A stretch of DNA of 64,000 nt, taken from the NCBI RefSeq assembly GCF_000021985.1, contig NC_011901.1:1798001-1862000 (forward strand). Direction: 5' to 3'. Of the stretch, positions 8,150 through 16,268 are shown piece by piece. Both the position numbers and the translations under genes were made by a program. The notes beneath the pieces were generated by a model that searched no databases, was not told the DNA's origin, and saw only the letters and a program-made list of their open reading frames with translations. Origin of the DNA: Thioalkalivibrio sulfidiphilus HL-EbGr7 (GTDB lineage Bacteria; Pseudomonadota; Gammaproteobacteria; Ectothiorhodospirales; Ectothiorhodospiraceae). Every line of letters starts with the position of its first letter. The stretch's first letter is position 1.

Positions 8150-8464
8150 ATGCTGACCATCATTGAGTCGCCACTCTTTAGCAAGCTCTGGCCTGACTAC
8201 TGGTCGGTTGAGGAGCACGGCGAGTTCACCACCCATCTGGCGGGCAACCCCGAAGCTGGCGACTTGATCCCCGGTTCCGGTGGGTGTCGCAAGATCCGGT
8301 GGACTCGCCCCGGGATGGGCAAACGCGGCGGTGTACGAGTCATCTACACCGTGCGCCTCAAACGCGGCACAGTAGTGCTGCTCACAATCTATTCCAAGAG
8401 CGCGAAGGACAATATTCCATCGCATGTATTGCGCCAGATCGCGGAGGAACTTGATCATGACTAG
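8150..8464 (+). CDS. RelE/HigB-like toxin
   Basis: A protein of about 104 residues in the RelE/HigB mRNA-interferase superfamily. It begins M-L-T-I-I-E-S-P-L-F-S-K-L-W and carries the family core G-D-L-I-P-G-S-G-G-C-R-K-I-R-W, G-K-R-G-G-V-R-V-I-Y and a late I-Y-S-K-S-A-K-D-N. The ATG at 8150 is used; a GTG two codons earlier is possible. The toxin precedes and overlaps the antitoxin by 8 bases, the HigBA order. HTH antitoxins of this kind normally neutralise and co-repress. The module sits directly beside RAYT debris, so it was probably gained with or near mobile DNA. Confidence 0.85.
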   Translation: MLTIIESPLFSKLWPDYWSVEEHGEFTTHLAGNPEAGDLIPGSGGCRKIRWTRPGMGKRGGVRVIYTVRLKRGTVVLLTIYSKSAKDNIPSHVLRQIAEELDHD

Positions 8465-8765
8465 CAAAAAGTCCATTTCAGCGCGTGATGCGAACCGTAA
8501 CATCGGTGAAGAGCTGCTGCAGGCCATTCGTGACGTCAAGAACGGAAAGCACGGCGCCAAGTACAGCGTTGAGGCCAATGACGTGGTTGCGGCGCGCCTC
8601 AAGTCGGGCCTTTCGCAGGCGCAGTTTGCTGCCGCCCTGCATATTTCGTCCCGCACGCTTCAGCAATGGGAGCAAGGGCGCCGGCAGCCATCTGGTGCGG
8701 CTGCAACCCTTCTTAAGATTGTGTCTCGCCATCCAGAGGTTCTTCGTGAGGTCGCAGACGCATAA
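8457..8765 (+). CDS. HigA-like XRE antitoxin
   Basis: A 102-residue protein. The C-terminal half holds an XRE helix-turn-helix (R-L-K-S-G-L-S-Q-A-Q-F-A-A-A-L-H-I-S-S-R-T-L-Q-Q-W-E-Q-G-R-R-Q-P). The N-terminal half is polar and probably wraps the toxin. The ATG at 8457 overlaps the toxin gene by 8 bases, giving tight translational coupling. It is the likely ligand of the TACGCCA-N-TGGCGTA operator just upstream of the pair. Confidence 0.87.
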   Translation: MTSKKSISARDANRNIGEELLQAIRDVKNGKHGAKYSVEANDVVAARLKSGLSQAQFAAALHISSRTLQQWEQGRRQPSGAAATLLKIVSRHPEVLREVADA

Positions 8766-8868
8766 TTCAGGAATGAACCGGGTCAGAGAGGAATTTCCGC
8801 TTATATTAGAAAAGACTTTTCTTCCGGACCCGACTTCCCTGAAACAGGCTCTCCCTCACCGTAGACTC

Positions 8869-8968
8869 AAGCGATTGCAGTTGCTGGCCGATAACAGCAC
8901 TATGCCAGCGATGGATCTCCACCCTCGATAGCCTTGGCAGCAGAGTGTCCTGCCTGCCTTGCGTCTGG
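8869..8968 (+). pseudogene. Decayed copy of the GNAT 3' end
   Basis: About 100 bases align base by base with the last part of the acetyltransferase gene at 6318-6420. R-L-Q-L-L-A-D is kept, then D-N/N-S, P-A-M-D for P-A-L-D, an in-frame TAG, and the trailing C-C-T-T-G-C-G region. It has no start and no complete domain. It marks the far side of the inserted RAYT/toxin-antitoxin segment. Confidence 0.6.
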
Positions 8969-9039
8969 CCTGTCACGGGATCCCTGATCATGGACACGAT
9001 CAGACACCCTGAACCCCAATAGTCAACGGGAGCGCACCG

Positions 9040-11046
9040 ATGTCCAACGTGTTGTCGGATAAGCAGTTTCTACGGGAGATGCCATTCGTCAACACATGCA
9101 ATGAAACCCTGCTGGCTCTGGGTGAGTGGTGGCGCAAGGTCGCCCTGATCGGAAAAATCAGCAGCCTGGACGTGGCGGCCACAATCCTGGACGACATGGA
9201 CCTGGCCCGCAACGGGTTCCAGACACTCCAGAAGGAACTCATCGATAACCTTGTCCGGGAGAATCTGCGCAAGCTGGACCAGGAACTGGGCGCCCGGGCG
9301 CAGTTTGCCATCGACATCCTGATCCGCAATCTCTTCGAGCGCACGGCGGATGTGGGTTTCCTGGCGACGGACGAGGACATCCGCGAATTCCTGCGTCACC
9401 CGGAGGCCTCGCCGGAGGCCACCGAGGCGATCGTCGAGCGCCTGCGCGAATACACCCTCAAATACAGTGTGTATGACGAAATCCTGCTGCTCGACCCCCA
9501 GGGTCATGTTCGCGCACACCTGGACCCCGCCAACCCGGTGGTCCATTCCAGGGATCCGCTGATCAGTGAAACACTCCGCGGCGAGGCCCCCTATGTCGAG
9601 ACATTCCGCCCCACGGATCTCCTGCCCGGGCGCCGCGCCGGTCTGATCTACTCGGCACCGGTCACCGACTCAGACCAGCCCGGTGCCCGGGTCCTCGGTC
9701 TGCTCTGTCTGAGCTTTCGTTTTGATGACGAGATGGCCGGCATCTTTGCCAACCTGGTGAGGCCCGGAGAGTTGGTGGCAATCCTCGACCGCAACGACCG
9801 CGTCATTGCCAGCAGTGATGAACGGCGCCTGCCCATCGGCACCTCGATCACCGGTGCCCGTGACGGGCAGCTGTCCAGACTGGGCCATGGCTCGGACGCT
9901 TATCTGGCTCGGAACTGCCAGACCAAGGGCTATCAGGGTTATATGGGGCTGTCCTGGAAAGGGCAGGTGATGGCGCCGATGGAATCCGCCTTCAGGACTG
10001 GCGAGCAGGGCGGGGAGGGTAGCGATGCCGGGACACACCAGGAGGGTGAATTCATCTCTCTTGAGTTGCGCAACATCCGCAAGAACGCCGCCCGGGTCAC
10101 CGACGACCTGTCCCTGATCGTGCTGAACGGACAGATCGTTGCCGCCAAGCGCGATGCCCACGAGTTCATGCCCGTGTTGAGCGAGATCCGGGTGATCGGC
10201 AACCGCACCCGGCAGGTCTTCGACAACTCGATTACCCGCCTCTACGCGACCGTGCTGGAATCCCTGATGAACGAGGTCCAGTTCCAAGCGTTTCTGGCCG
10301 TGGACATCATGGACCGCAACCTCTACGAGCGTGCCAACGACGTTCGCTGGTGGGCGCTGACCAGCCGTTTCAGGGAGATCCTGGACCTGACCACGCGCAC
10401 TGAAGATCAACGGCAGACGCTGACGGAGATCCTCGCCTACATCAACAGTCTCTATACCGTTTACACAAATCTGATCCTGTTCGATGCCAACCGGGTCATC
10501 GTTGCAGTCTCCAGCCCCGAAGAGCAGCATCTGCTCGGCACGATTCTGCCTGCCGAGGGCGGCTTCTCTGAGGCACTCGGGATCCGCGATTCACAGCGTT
10601 ATGTGGTATCGCCGTTTAATTCCACGCATCTCTACAAAGATCGCCCGACCTATATCTACATGACCTCCGTGCGTTCTCCGAAAAGCGGACGCGCCCTTGG
10701 CGGCATTGCAATCGCCTTTGACAGCGAACCACAGTTCGCTGCGATGCTCGAGGATGCGCTTCCCAGGGATGATGCGGGCCATATCATCGAAGGCAGCTTC
10801 GCCGTCTTCGCGGATCGCCAGGGCAATGTCATCAGCGCCACCGGTGGAGACCTGCGCCCCGGTGACCGGATCGATCTGGAAGGAGATCTGCTCAGTCTCG
10901 AGAACGGCACGCGTCGATCCGCACTGATTGAATATCGCGGCAGAAACTACGCGGTGGGCGCTGCGGTGTCTCAGGGATACCGGGAGTACAAGACCACCAA
11001 CGACTACGACAATGACGTGGTGGCACTGGTGTTCATGTCTGTCTAG
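9040..11046 (+). CDS. Duplicated Cache-type sensor protein without output domain
   Basis: A 668-residue protein with no signal peptide and no obvious membrane segment. Two halves look alike. Residues ~85-330 read A-I-D-I-L-I-R-N-L-F-E-R-T-A-D-V, then Y-S-V-Y-D-E-I-L-L-L-D-P-Q-G. Residues ~400-660 read A-V-D-I-M-D-R-N-L-Y-E-R-A-N-D-V, then Y-T-V-Y-T-N-L-I-L-F-D-A-N. Each resembles a Cache/PAS-like sensory fold as in chemoreceptors, but no methyl-accepting, kinase, GGDEF or HTH domain follows. Similar soluble proteins in other genomes are sometimes labelled as chemotaxis-related; I cannot confirm that here. The start at 9040 (ATG) is the first good one. It has no operon partner. Confidence 0.6.
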   Translation: MSNVLSDKQFLREMPFVNTCNETLLALGEWWRKVALIGKISSLDVAATILDDMDLARNGFQTLQKELIDNLVRENLRKLDQELGARAQFAIDILIRNLFERTADVGFLATDEDIREFLRHPEASPEATEAIVERLREYTLKYSVYDEILLLDPQGHVRAHLDPANPVVHSRDPLISETLRGEAPYVETFRPTDLLPGRRAGLIYSAPVTDSDQPGARVLGLLCLSFRFDDEMAGIFANLVRPGELVAILDRNDRVIASSDERRLPIGTSITGARDGQLSRLGHGSDAYLARNCQTKGYQGYMGLSWKGQVMAPMESAFRTGEQGGEGSDAGTHQEGEFISLELRNIRKNAARVTDDLSLIVLNGQIVAAKRDAHEFMPVLSEIRVIGNRTRQVFDNSITRLYATVLESLMNEVQFQAFLAVDIMDRNLYERANDVRWWALTSRFREILDLTTRTEDQRQTLTEILAYINSLYTVYTNLILFDANRVIVAVSSPEEQHLLGTILPAEGGFSEALGIRDSQRYVVSPFNSTHLYKDRPTYIYMTSVRSPKSGRALGGIAIAFDSEPQFAAMLEDALPRDDAGHIIEGSFAVFADRQGNVISATGGDLRPGDRIDLEGDLLSLENGTRRSALIEYRGRNYAVGAAVSQGYREYKTTNDYDNDVVALVFMSV

Positions 11047-11229
11047 CAGGCTGGAAAAGGCGCCCCTCACGAGGTCTTTCCTGATCAAGCGATTGATTTA
11101 AATGAAAGAGTCCACCATAAACCGGGGCAGAGAGTGGTTACCCTGCTATCAGAAAAGGGGACGGAGGATTGGAACTCAACCCCCCCTGTCCCCGTTGCCT
11201 CCATGCCTTTCCCTGTTTCGGTCGGATAA

Positions 11230-12018
11230 TCAGCGGGTCGCCAGTATTGAAACGCTCTTCACGCCCCAGGTCTTGCTGGCGCCGTTGGCCGAGTCGGTGA
11301 GGAATCCGTACTGGGGATTCTCGCGCACCTTGGCCACCTTGAGTCCACCCGCCGTGATGGCGGACCGGTAGTCATCCTGCTGCAAGGCGCCGCCGATGCA
11401 CGCGGCCCATAATGTCGCATCACACTTGACCTCTTCGGGCAGCGGCTTCTCGGTGACGATGTCCGAAAGGGCCAGGCGTCCGCCGGGCTTGAGCAGCCGG
11501 GCGGCGGCAGCGAACACCCGACCCTTCTCGGCTGACAGGTTGATCACGCCGTTGCTGATGATCACGTCCACGCTGTCTTCATCAAACGGCGGATCCTCGA
11601 TGTAGCCCTCATGGAAGGAGACGTTGTCGATGCCTGCAGCCTTTGCCAGACGTTTCGCCTTCTCCCTCTGGGCCTCGGTCATGTCCAGTCCCAGCACGCG
11701 GCCCCGGGGTCCCACCTTGAGGGCCGCGATGAAGGTGTCCATGCCGGATCCGCTGCCCAGATCCAGCACCACGTCACCGGGCCGGATGTCGGCCAGATCC
11801 ATGTGATAGCCGACGCCGGCGAACGAGTCCACGGACTGCGCGGGGATCCGGTCAAGATCGGCTGTGGGATAGCCCAGCCTTTCGGCGAGCCGGCGGCCCA
11901 TCTCGAAGTGAAATTCGCCGTCAGGCTCCTCGGCGACACGTTTGTACATCTCCTTGACCTTGTGCTCGAGCGCCGTGCGGTCAACGGCTTCGTCGATCCT
12001 GGTTGCTCTCATCTGCAT
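11230..12018 (-). CDS. ArsM-like SAM-dependent methyltransferase
   Basis: A 262-residue class I methyltransferase. The SAM loop is [11 protein letters not shown] (around 84-94), followed by the acidic G-L-D-M-T and the post-motif S-N-G-V-I-N-L. The sequence around F-A-G-V-G-Y, L-S-D-I-V and L-W-A-A-C-I-G-G-A is like arsenite methyltransferases, but the full set of ArsM cysteines is not obvious, so arsenic as substrate is not established. The start ATG 12018 has GGAGGAA upstream. It is 117 bases behind the DUF302 gene on the same strand and probably shares its ECF promoter. A paralogue with an added membrane domain lies at 15019-16254. Confidence 0.75.
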   Translation of the reverse strand: MQMRATRIDEAVDRTALEHKVKEMYKRVAEEPDGEFHFEMGRRLAERLGYPTADLDRIPAQSVDSFAGVGYHMDLADIRPGDVVLDLGSGSGMDTFIAALKVGPRGRVLGLDMTEAQREKAKRLAKAAGIDNVSFHEGYIEDPPFDEDSVDVIISNGVINLSAEKGRVFAAAARLLKPGGRLALSDIVTEKPLPEEVKCDATLWAACIGGALQQDDYRSAITAGGLKVAKVRENPQYGFLTDSANGASKTWGVKSVSILATR

Positions 12019-12135
12019 GTTTGCGTTCCTCCATTCAATGCCATTTCTCTTGGTGTTGTGGGTCAGGCGCGGCCTGCACCGGAAGGTGCCGGCCGCGACT
12101 GACGTCCTGTCATTCCGTGTGTGTGCGGCGAGACC

Positions 12136-12582
12136 TCAGCGCCACACTGATTCCAGCATGGACTCGAAGGCCGGCGTGGCCCGCGCCACCGCACGCTCCA
12201 GGTTCGGGTCGGGATTGAGGGTGGTCATGAACCTGGGGTGCAACAGCGTCATGTACGTCCTGCCGTTCTTCTCGTAGAGCGCCATATGTCCGCAGGGCAT
12301 CATCGCGGCCACGTGCATGCCGGCGGCGAAGATGTCCTCGCCGATAGGCAGGTAGCAGATCTTTACCGCGGTCACTTCGCCCCCCTTGAGTCCGAACGTA
12401 GACAGGAAGATCCAGTCGTCTTCCTCGGTGGCGTAGCGCTCCACACGGGCGAGCACTTCGTCCAGCGAGTCCGTGGTGTCGCGCACGATGAAGTGATCGT
12501 TAGGCTCGGCAATCGCCGTGTAGCCGATGGCGGTCAGCGCGGTCGCGAGCAGCAGAGAAACAATGGTGTTTTGTGTGTTCAT
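12136..12582 (-). CDS. Secreted DUF302 protein
   Basis: A 148-residue protein with a signal peptide (N-terminal hydrophobic stretch ending near T-A-I-A-E) and a DUF302 domain. The domain is recognised from the D-S-L-D-E-V start, M-M-P-C-G-H-M-A-L-Y near the middle and the conserved L-L-H-P-R-F-M end. DUF302 folds are small alpha-beta sandwiches often found with redox or sulfur genes; the function is unknown. A good AGGAGG ribosome site precedes ATG 12582, and an ECF-type promoter lies about 60 bases upstream. The downstream methyltransferase is in the same transcription unit. Confidence 0.82.
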   Translation of the reverse strand: MNTQNTIVSLLLATALTAIGYTAIAEPNDHFIVRDTTDSLDEVLARVERYATEEDDWIFLSTFGLKGGEVTAVKICYLPIGEDIFAAGMHVAAMMPCGHMALYEKNGRTYMTLLHPRFMTTLNPDPNLERAVARATPAFESMLESVWR

Positions 12583-12641
12583 GGTGGTCGTCCTCCTGAT
12601 GGGTTTGTTGTCAGCCCGGTCATGTGTGCCGGGTGATCCAA

Positions 12642-12668
12642 GGACGCATGGACCAGCGGAGGGTTCCC
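12642..12668 (-). promoter_or_regulatory. ECF-type promoter for DUF302-methyltransferase unit
   Basis: Read on the minus strand: GGGAACC (-35) and CGTCC (-10), with 16 bases between GGAAC and CGTC, followed by TTGG. This fits the general ECF pattern GGAAC-N16/17-CGTC. It matches the plus-strand copy at 12724-12751, which shares the same GGGAACC and CGTCCTTG blocks. Confidence 0.65.
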
Positions 12669-12723
12669 GCGAGCGCGGATTTCATGAGGTGTTTGGCAAA
12701 ATAAACCTCGGGTGCCGCCGGTC

Positions 12724-12751
12724 GGGAACCATTGCCGGGGCTCACGCGTCC
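12724..12751 (+). promoter_or_regulatory. ECF-type promoter for the sigma factor operon
   Basis: GGGAACC (12724-12730) and CGTCC (12747-12751), with 17 bases between GGAAC and CGTC. The downstream leader is about 165 bases. The pair of divergent near-identical elements suggests that the sigma factor drives both its own operon and the DUF302 unit. Confidence 0.65.
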
Positions 12752-12923
12752 TTGCGCTACGGAAGGTGCGACCTGCACCGGGTCCGTTGCCGGCGGGGCA
12801 CTGTGGAATCCTCGCGGAGGAACACCCATCATGGAGGATAGAGCAGTCTCTCAGAGATCGCCTCGCCGTGCATACGACGTGTACGCGGTCACCAATCCAA
12901 GGAGATGAAGTGCGGGGGAAAGC

Positions 12924-13574
12924 ATGCCGGATCCAGGATCAGGCGGGCAGGGAAAAGATGATCGTCGGCAGCGGCGGGCGCTGTTCGAGCAGGAGGTGGT
13001 TCGTCTGATGGACCGGTTATACGGCACGGCGCTCAGGCTGACGGGCAATCCGGACGACGCGCAGGACGTGGTCGCGGAGGCGGTTAGCAAGGCGTGGTCA
13101 AAGCTGGACGACCTGCGTGACCTCGAGTCCATGGAAGGGTGGCTGTTCCGAATTCTTAACAACGCGTTCGTCAGCCAGTGGCGGCGTCGAAGGACCCGCG
13201 ACGAGGTGGAGCGCGAAGCCGTGGAGACCTCCGACGCGGGGGATTTCTCCCTTTTCCAGCAGTTGCACCAGCCGTTCCTGCTCTGGTGGGGCACGCCGGA
13301 GCAGCAGTTTCTCAATGATGTGCTGCAGGAGGACCTGCAGAAGGCGCTGGATGCATTGCCGGACGGTTTTCGCGTGGCGATCGTCCTGGTGGAGGTTCAG
13401 GGTTACACCTACGAGGAGGTTTCCGCATTGCTTGAGATACCGGTTGGCACCGTGCGGTCCCGCCTGAGCAGGGGGCGAGCGCTGCTGCAGAAGGCGCTCT
13501 GGCAGCAGGCCTCCGAGGCCGGCCTGGTTCATGGTCGCCACCCCTCCGACAGCGGCGCCGGAGATTCGACATGA
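12924..13574 (+). CDS. ECF sigma factor (sigma-70 family)
   Basis: A 216-residue ECF sigma factor. Region 2 (about 25-95) includes D-A-Q-D-V-V-A-E-A-V-S-K-A-W and W-L-F-R-I-L-N-N. Region 4 (about 135-190) includes A-L-D-A-L-P-D-G-F-R and the recognition helix Y-E-E-V-S-A-L-L-E-I-P-V-G-T-V-R-S-R-L-S-R-G-R. The linker is longer than average and Trp/Phe-rich (F-L-L-W-W-G-T). It overlaps the anti-sigma gene by four bases (ATGA), so the two are made together. Divergent GGAAC/CGTC promoters upstream suggest autoregulation. Confidence 0.92.
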   Translation: MPDPGSGGQGKDDRRQRRALFEQEVVRLMDRLYGTALRLTGNPDDAQDVVAEAVSKAWSKLDDLRDLESMEGWLFRILNNAFVSQWRRRRTRDEVEREAVETSDAGDFSLFQQLHQPFLLWWGTPEQQFLNDVLQEDLQKALDALPDGFRVAIVLVEVQGYTYEEVSALLEIPVGTVRSRLSRGRALLQKALWQQASEAGLVHGRHPSDSGAGDST

Positions 13575-13807
13575 GCGAAGACAAGCTCAATTGTGAGGAG
13601 GTGATCGAGCAGCTGTTCACTTATCTGGACGGTGAGCTTGATCATGTTCACAGCGCCGCTATCGACCGGCATCTGGAGCGTTGCCGCGATTGTTTCAGTC
13701 GCGCCGAATTCGAGAAGAGACTGCGGGAACGCATCAGGGCTTCTGCCAAGGCGAGTGCGCCGGACAGCCTGCACCGCAGGGTCAAGGGGCTGCTTGATCA
13801 ATACTGA
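13571..13807 (+). CDS. Zinc-finger anti-sigma factor
   Basis: A 78-residue soluble protein with the ZAS pattern: Cys8, then H-L-E-R-C-R-D-C near 36-43 (His-x3-Cys-x2-Cys). It lacks a membrane segment, so it acts in the cytoplasm, as in redox- or metal-responsive anti-sigmas such as RsrA/ChrR types. The Zn-Cys centre makes thiol-reactive or metal stress a plausible signal. The gene ends 13 bases before the IS5-family insertion. Confidence 0.88.
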   Translation: MSEDKLNCEEVIEQLFTYLDGELDHVHSAAIDRHLERCRDCFSRAEFEKRLRERIRASAKASAPDSLHRRVKGLLDQY

Positions 13808-13820
13808 CGTTATGCTCTAG

Positions 13821-14984
13821 GGCATCTCTGAATAACCCAGCCCATTTGGCATAATCCCGGCATCGCATCCAACCCGAGCCATTCGCCATGAGCCAGCTGA
13901 CTTTCGCAGAAGCCGAATACGAGAACAAGAAGCACAAGACCCGGCGTGAGTTGTTCCTGGAGCGGATGGAAGGGCTGATTCCGTGGAAGCGGCTGGAGAA
14001 GAAGATCATTCGCTACTACGCCAAGGCCGGTCCGCAGGGCGGTCGGCCTGCCTACCCGTTGCCGACCATGCTACGCGTGCACTGCCTGCAGTTGTTCTAC
14101 AACCTGAGTGATCCGGGGCTGGAGGACGCGCTGTACGAAGTGGAGTCGATGCGCCGCTTCGCCGGCTTGAAGTTGGACCGGATCCCCGATGAGACGACGA
14201 TCCTGAACTTTCGACGCCTGCTGGAACGCCACAACCTGGCAGCGAAGCTGTTCAAGGAGATCAACCAGACTCTGGCTGAGCAGGGCTTGATGCTGAAGGA
14301 GGGCACGATCGTGGATGCCAGCATTCTGTCGGCGCCGAGTTCGACCAAGAATGCGTCTGGCGAGCGCGATCCGGAGATGCACCAGACCAAGAAGGGCAAC
14401 GCCTGGCATTTCGGCATGAAGGTGCATGTGGGCGTGGATGACACGCTGGGCCTGATCCACAGCCTGGAGACGACGCCCGCCAATGAAGCCGATATCAACG
14501 TGGCCGACAAACTGCTGCATGGTGAGGAAAAAGTGGTGTGGGCCGATGCCGGCTATCAGGGCATCGAGAGGCGCGAAGAGCATCAAGATCGCCGGGTGGA
14601 CTGGCGCATCGCGATGCGGCCAGGCAAGCGCGCGGCGCTGCCGAAGAGATCGCCCTTGCACAAGATCGAGAAGAACAAGGCGAGCATGCGCGCAAAGGTG
14701 GAGCATGTGTTCCAGCGCATCAAGCAGATGTTTGGCTATGCCAAGGTTCGCTATCGTGGCCTGGCCAAGAACACGAGCCGACTGTACCTGCTGGCAGGGT
14801 TTACAAACCTGCTGCGGGCGGAACCCTACATGCTCGCGTAGGGGTAGTACGCCTGTTTTCCACCCCAAACCGGCGGGAAATGGGCGGAATGAGCCCCTTT
14901 GGGGGGTAGCATTGATCGAAATTTGAACGACTAGACTGCGGAAGCAGATTTTTTTGGCATCAGGCTGGGTTATTCAGAGATGCC
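13821..14984 (+). mobile_element. IS5-family insertion sequence (complete)
   Basis: A 1164-base element bounded by near-perfect terminal inverted repeats of about 22 bases (GGCATCTCTGAATAACC... at 13821 and its complement ending at 14984) and flanked by a CTAG target duplication (13817-13820 and 14985-14988). It contains one intact transposase gene. The intact ends and duplication indicate recent insertion. It separates the anti-sigma gene from the methyltransferase gene at 15019, which was probably the third gene of the sigma operon. Confidence 0.92.
13888..14841 (+). CDS. IS5-family DDE transposase
   Basis: A 317-residue transposase with an N-terminal DUF772-type domain (L-P-T-M-L-R-V-H-C-L-Q-L-F-Y-N-L-S-D) and a DDE catalytic domain: D in I-V-D-A-S near 142, D in W-A-D-A-G-Y-Q-G near 221, and the Y-(2)-R-(3)-E-like helix ending V-E-H-V-F-Q-R-I-K. 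It appears intact. Transposition is cut-and-paste-like with a 4-base YTAR-type target, matching the CTAG duplication seen here. Confidence 0.93.
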   Translation: MSQLTFAEAEYENKKHKTRRELFLERMEGLIPWKRLEKKIIRYYAKAGPQGGRPAYPLPTMLRVHCLQLFYNLSDPGLEDALYEVESMRRFAGLKLDRIPDETTILNFRRLLERHNLAAKLFKEINQTLAEQGLMLKEGTIVDASILSAPSSTKNASGERDPEMHQTKKGNAWHFGMKVHVGVDDTLGLIHSLETTPANEADINVADKLLHGEEKVVWADAGYQGIERREEHQDRRVDWRIAMRPGKRAALPKRSPLHKIEKNKASMRAKVEHVFQRIKQMFGYAKVRYRGLAKNTSRLYLLAGFTNLLRAEPYMLA

Positions 14985-15018
14985 CTAGGGTTACCAGGCA
15001 AGGGGGAGGGACCTTGCC

Positions 15019-16254
15019 ATGGTGGCGATACTTGGATATTCGCGTGAGCAGATCTTCGCGGCGGTAAAGGACATGTATACCGCCGTGGCCGATTCACCCG
15101 ACGCCCATTTCCACTTCCCGGTAGGTGGAGAAGCCTGCCGCACACTGGGCTACCCGCCCGAGCAGATCGCGGCGTTGCCCGAGGCGGTCAGGCAGTCTTT
15201 TGCCGGGGTGGGGTATCCGTTCAACGCCCAGGCGGTGCGTGCCGGGGACACTGTGCTGGACATCGGTGCCGGCGCGGGCAACGACACGGTGATTGCCAGC
15301 CGAATTGCGGGCTCCGAAGGGCATGTAATCGCACTGGACCTCACGCCGGCCATGACGCGCAAACTCAAGGCGGCCTGCGATCAGACCGCAGTCGCCAATG
15401 TCAGCGTCCTGCAGGGCAGCGCGGAGCGTCTTCCGCTCGCTGACGGCAGCGTGGACAGCATCACCAGCAACGGCGCCCTCAATCTCGTGCCCGACAAGCG
15501 ACGCGCCATTGGCGAGATGTTTCGCGTGCTGCGGCCCGGAGGCCGGGTGCAGCTGGCCGACGTTGTGATCCGTCGCCCCGTAACCGTCGATTGCCACGAG
15601 GATCCCAGGCTCTGGGTGGAGTGCGTCGTCGGCGCCACCGTGGACGAAGACTTGCTCACCATGTTCCGCGACGCGGGCTTCGAGGATGTGGAGGTGGTTC
15701 GCGAGCTCGATTACTTCGCACACAGTCCCAGCGCGCAGACCCGAGAGGTGGCGGCAAGCTTCGATGCCCGATCCATGGAGCTCGGCATGAGTCGTGGCGA
15801 TCGGGCGCCCTCCCGCCTGATGCAGTGGCTTAAGCGACTCAATCCGGTGCGTTGGGTAAAGTCCCTCTGGCGGCGCGGATTCTTTGGCCTGGTGAGCCTC
15901 GCGGCCGCAGTGATTGTCTGTTACGGGACGTTGGCCGCATTGGCCCTGCTCGGTGTCCTCGGCTTCGGGTTCGCGCTGGATGAAGGCCTCTGGGCAGGCG
16001 CCATTGCGCTTTTCGCTGTGCTGGCTGCAGCGGCAATCACCGCGGGCGCACGGCGCCACCGAAGTCCGGGTCCGCCGATTCTCGCGGCGACCGGTGCCGG
16101 GGTCATTCTGTATGCCCTTTTCGTCGACTACAGCCTGATCGTGGAGCTGATCGGTTTCATCCTTCTCTCGGTCTCCGCGTTGCGGGATCTGCAGCTACGT
16201 CGCCGCGTGCAGGCGCGCGTGCTCGGTTTGCAGCACGCCGTCGGAATGAAGTAA
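15019..16254 (+). CDS. Methyltransferase fused to a C-terminal membrane domain
   Basis: A 411-residue protein. Residues 1-255 are an ArsM-like SAM methyltransferase (V-L-D-I-G-A-G-A-G-N-D near 79, S-N-G-A-L-N-L, R-L-W-V-E-C-V-V-G-A) clearly paralogous to the one at 11230-12018. After a basic linker (W-L-K-R-L-N-P-V-R-W), residues ~287-390 hold three to four hydrophobic helices that somewhat resemble MerC-type membrane proteins. The ribosome site is GGGGGAGGG before ATG 15019. It was probably expressed from the sigma operon; the IS now lies between, so expression may be reduced or driven from the IS. The substrate is unknown. Confidence 0.78.
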   Translation: MVAILGYSREQIFAAVKDMYTAVADSPDAHFHFPVGGEACRTLGYPPEQIAALPEAVRQSFAGVGYPFNAQAVRAGDTVLDIGAGAGNDTVIASRIAGSEGHVIALDLTPAMTRKLKAACDQTAVANVSVLQGSAERLPLADGSVDSITSNGALNLVPDKRRAIGEMFRVLRPGGRVQLADVVIRRPVTVDCHEDPRLWVECVVGATVDEDLLTMFRDAGFEDVEVVRELDYFAHSPSAQTREVAASFDARSMELGMSRGDRAPSRLMQWLKRLNPVRWVKSLWRRGFFGLVSLAAAVIVCYGTLAALALLGVLGFGFALDEGLWAGAIALFAVLAAAAITAGARRHRSPGPPILAATGAGVILYALFVDYSLIVELIGFILLSVSALRDLQLRRRVQARVLGLQHAVGMK

Positions 16255-16268
16255 AAGAGAGTAAAAGC

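Noticed and set aside
11230-12018. Naming the methyltransferase arsM
   Set aside because: The SAM fold and some flanking residues fit, but the full set of arsenic-binding cysteines is not evident and no ars gene is near.
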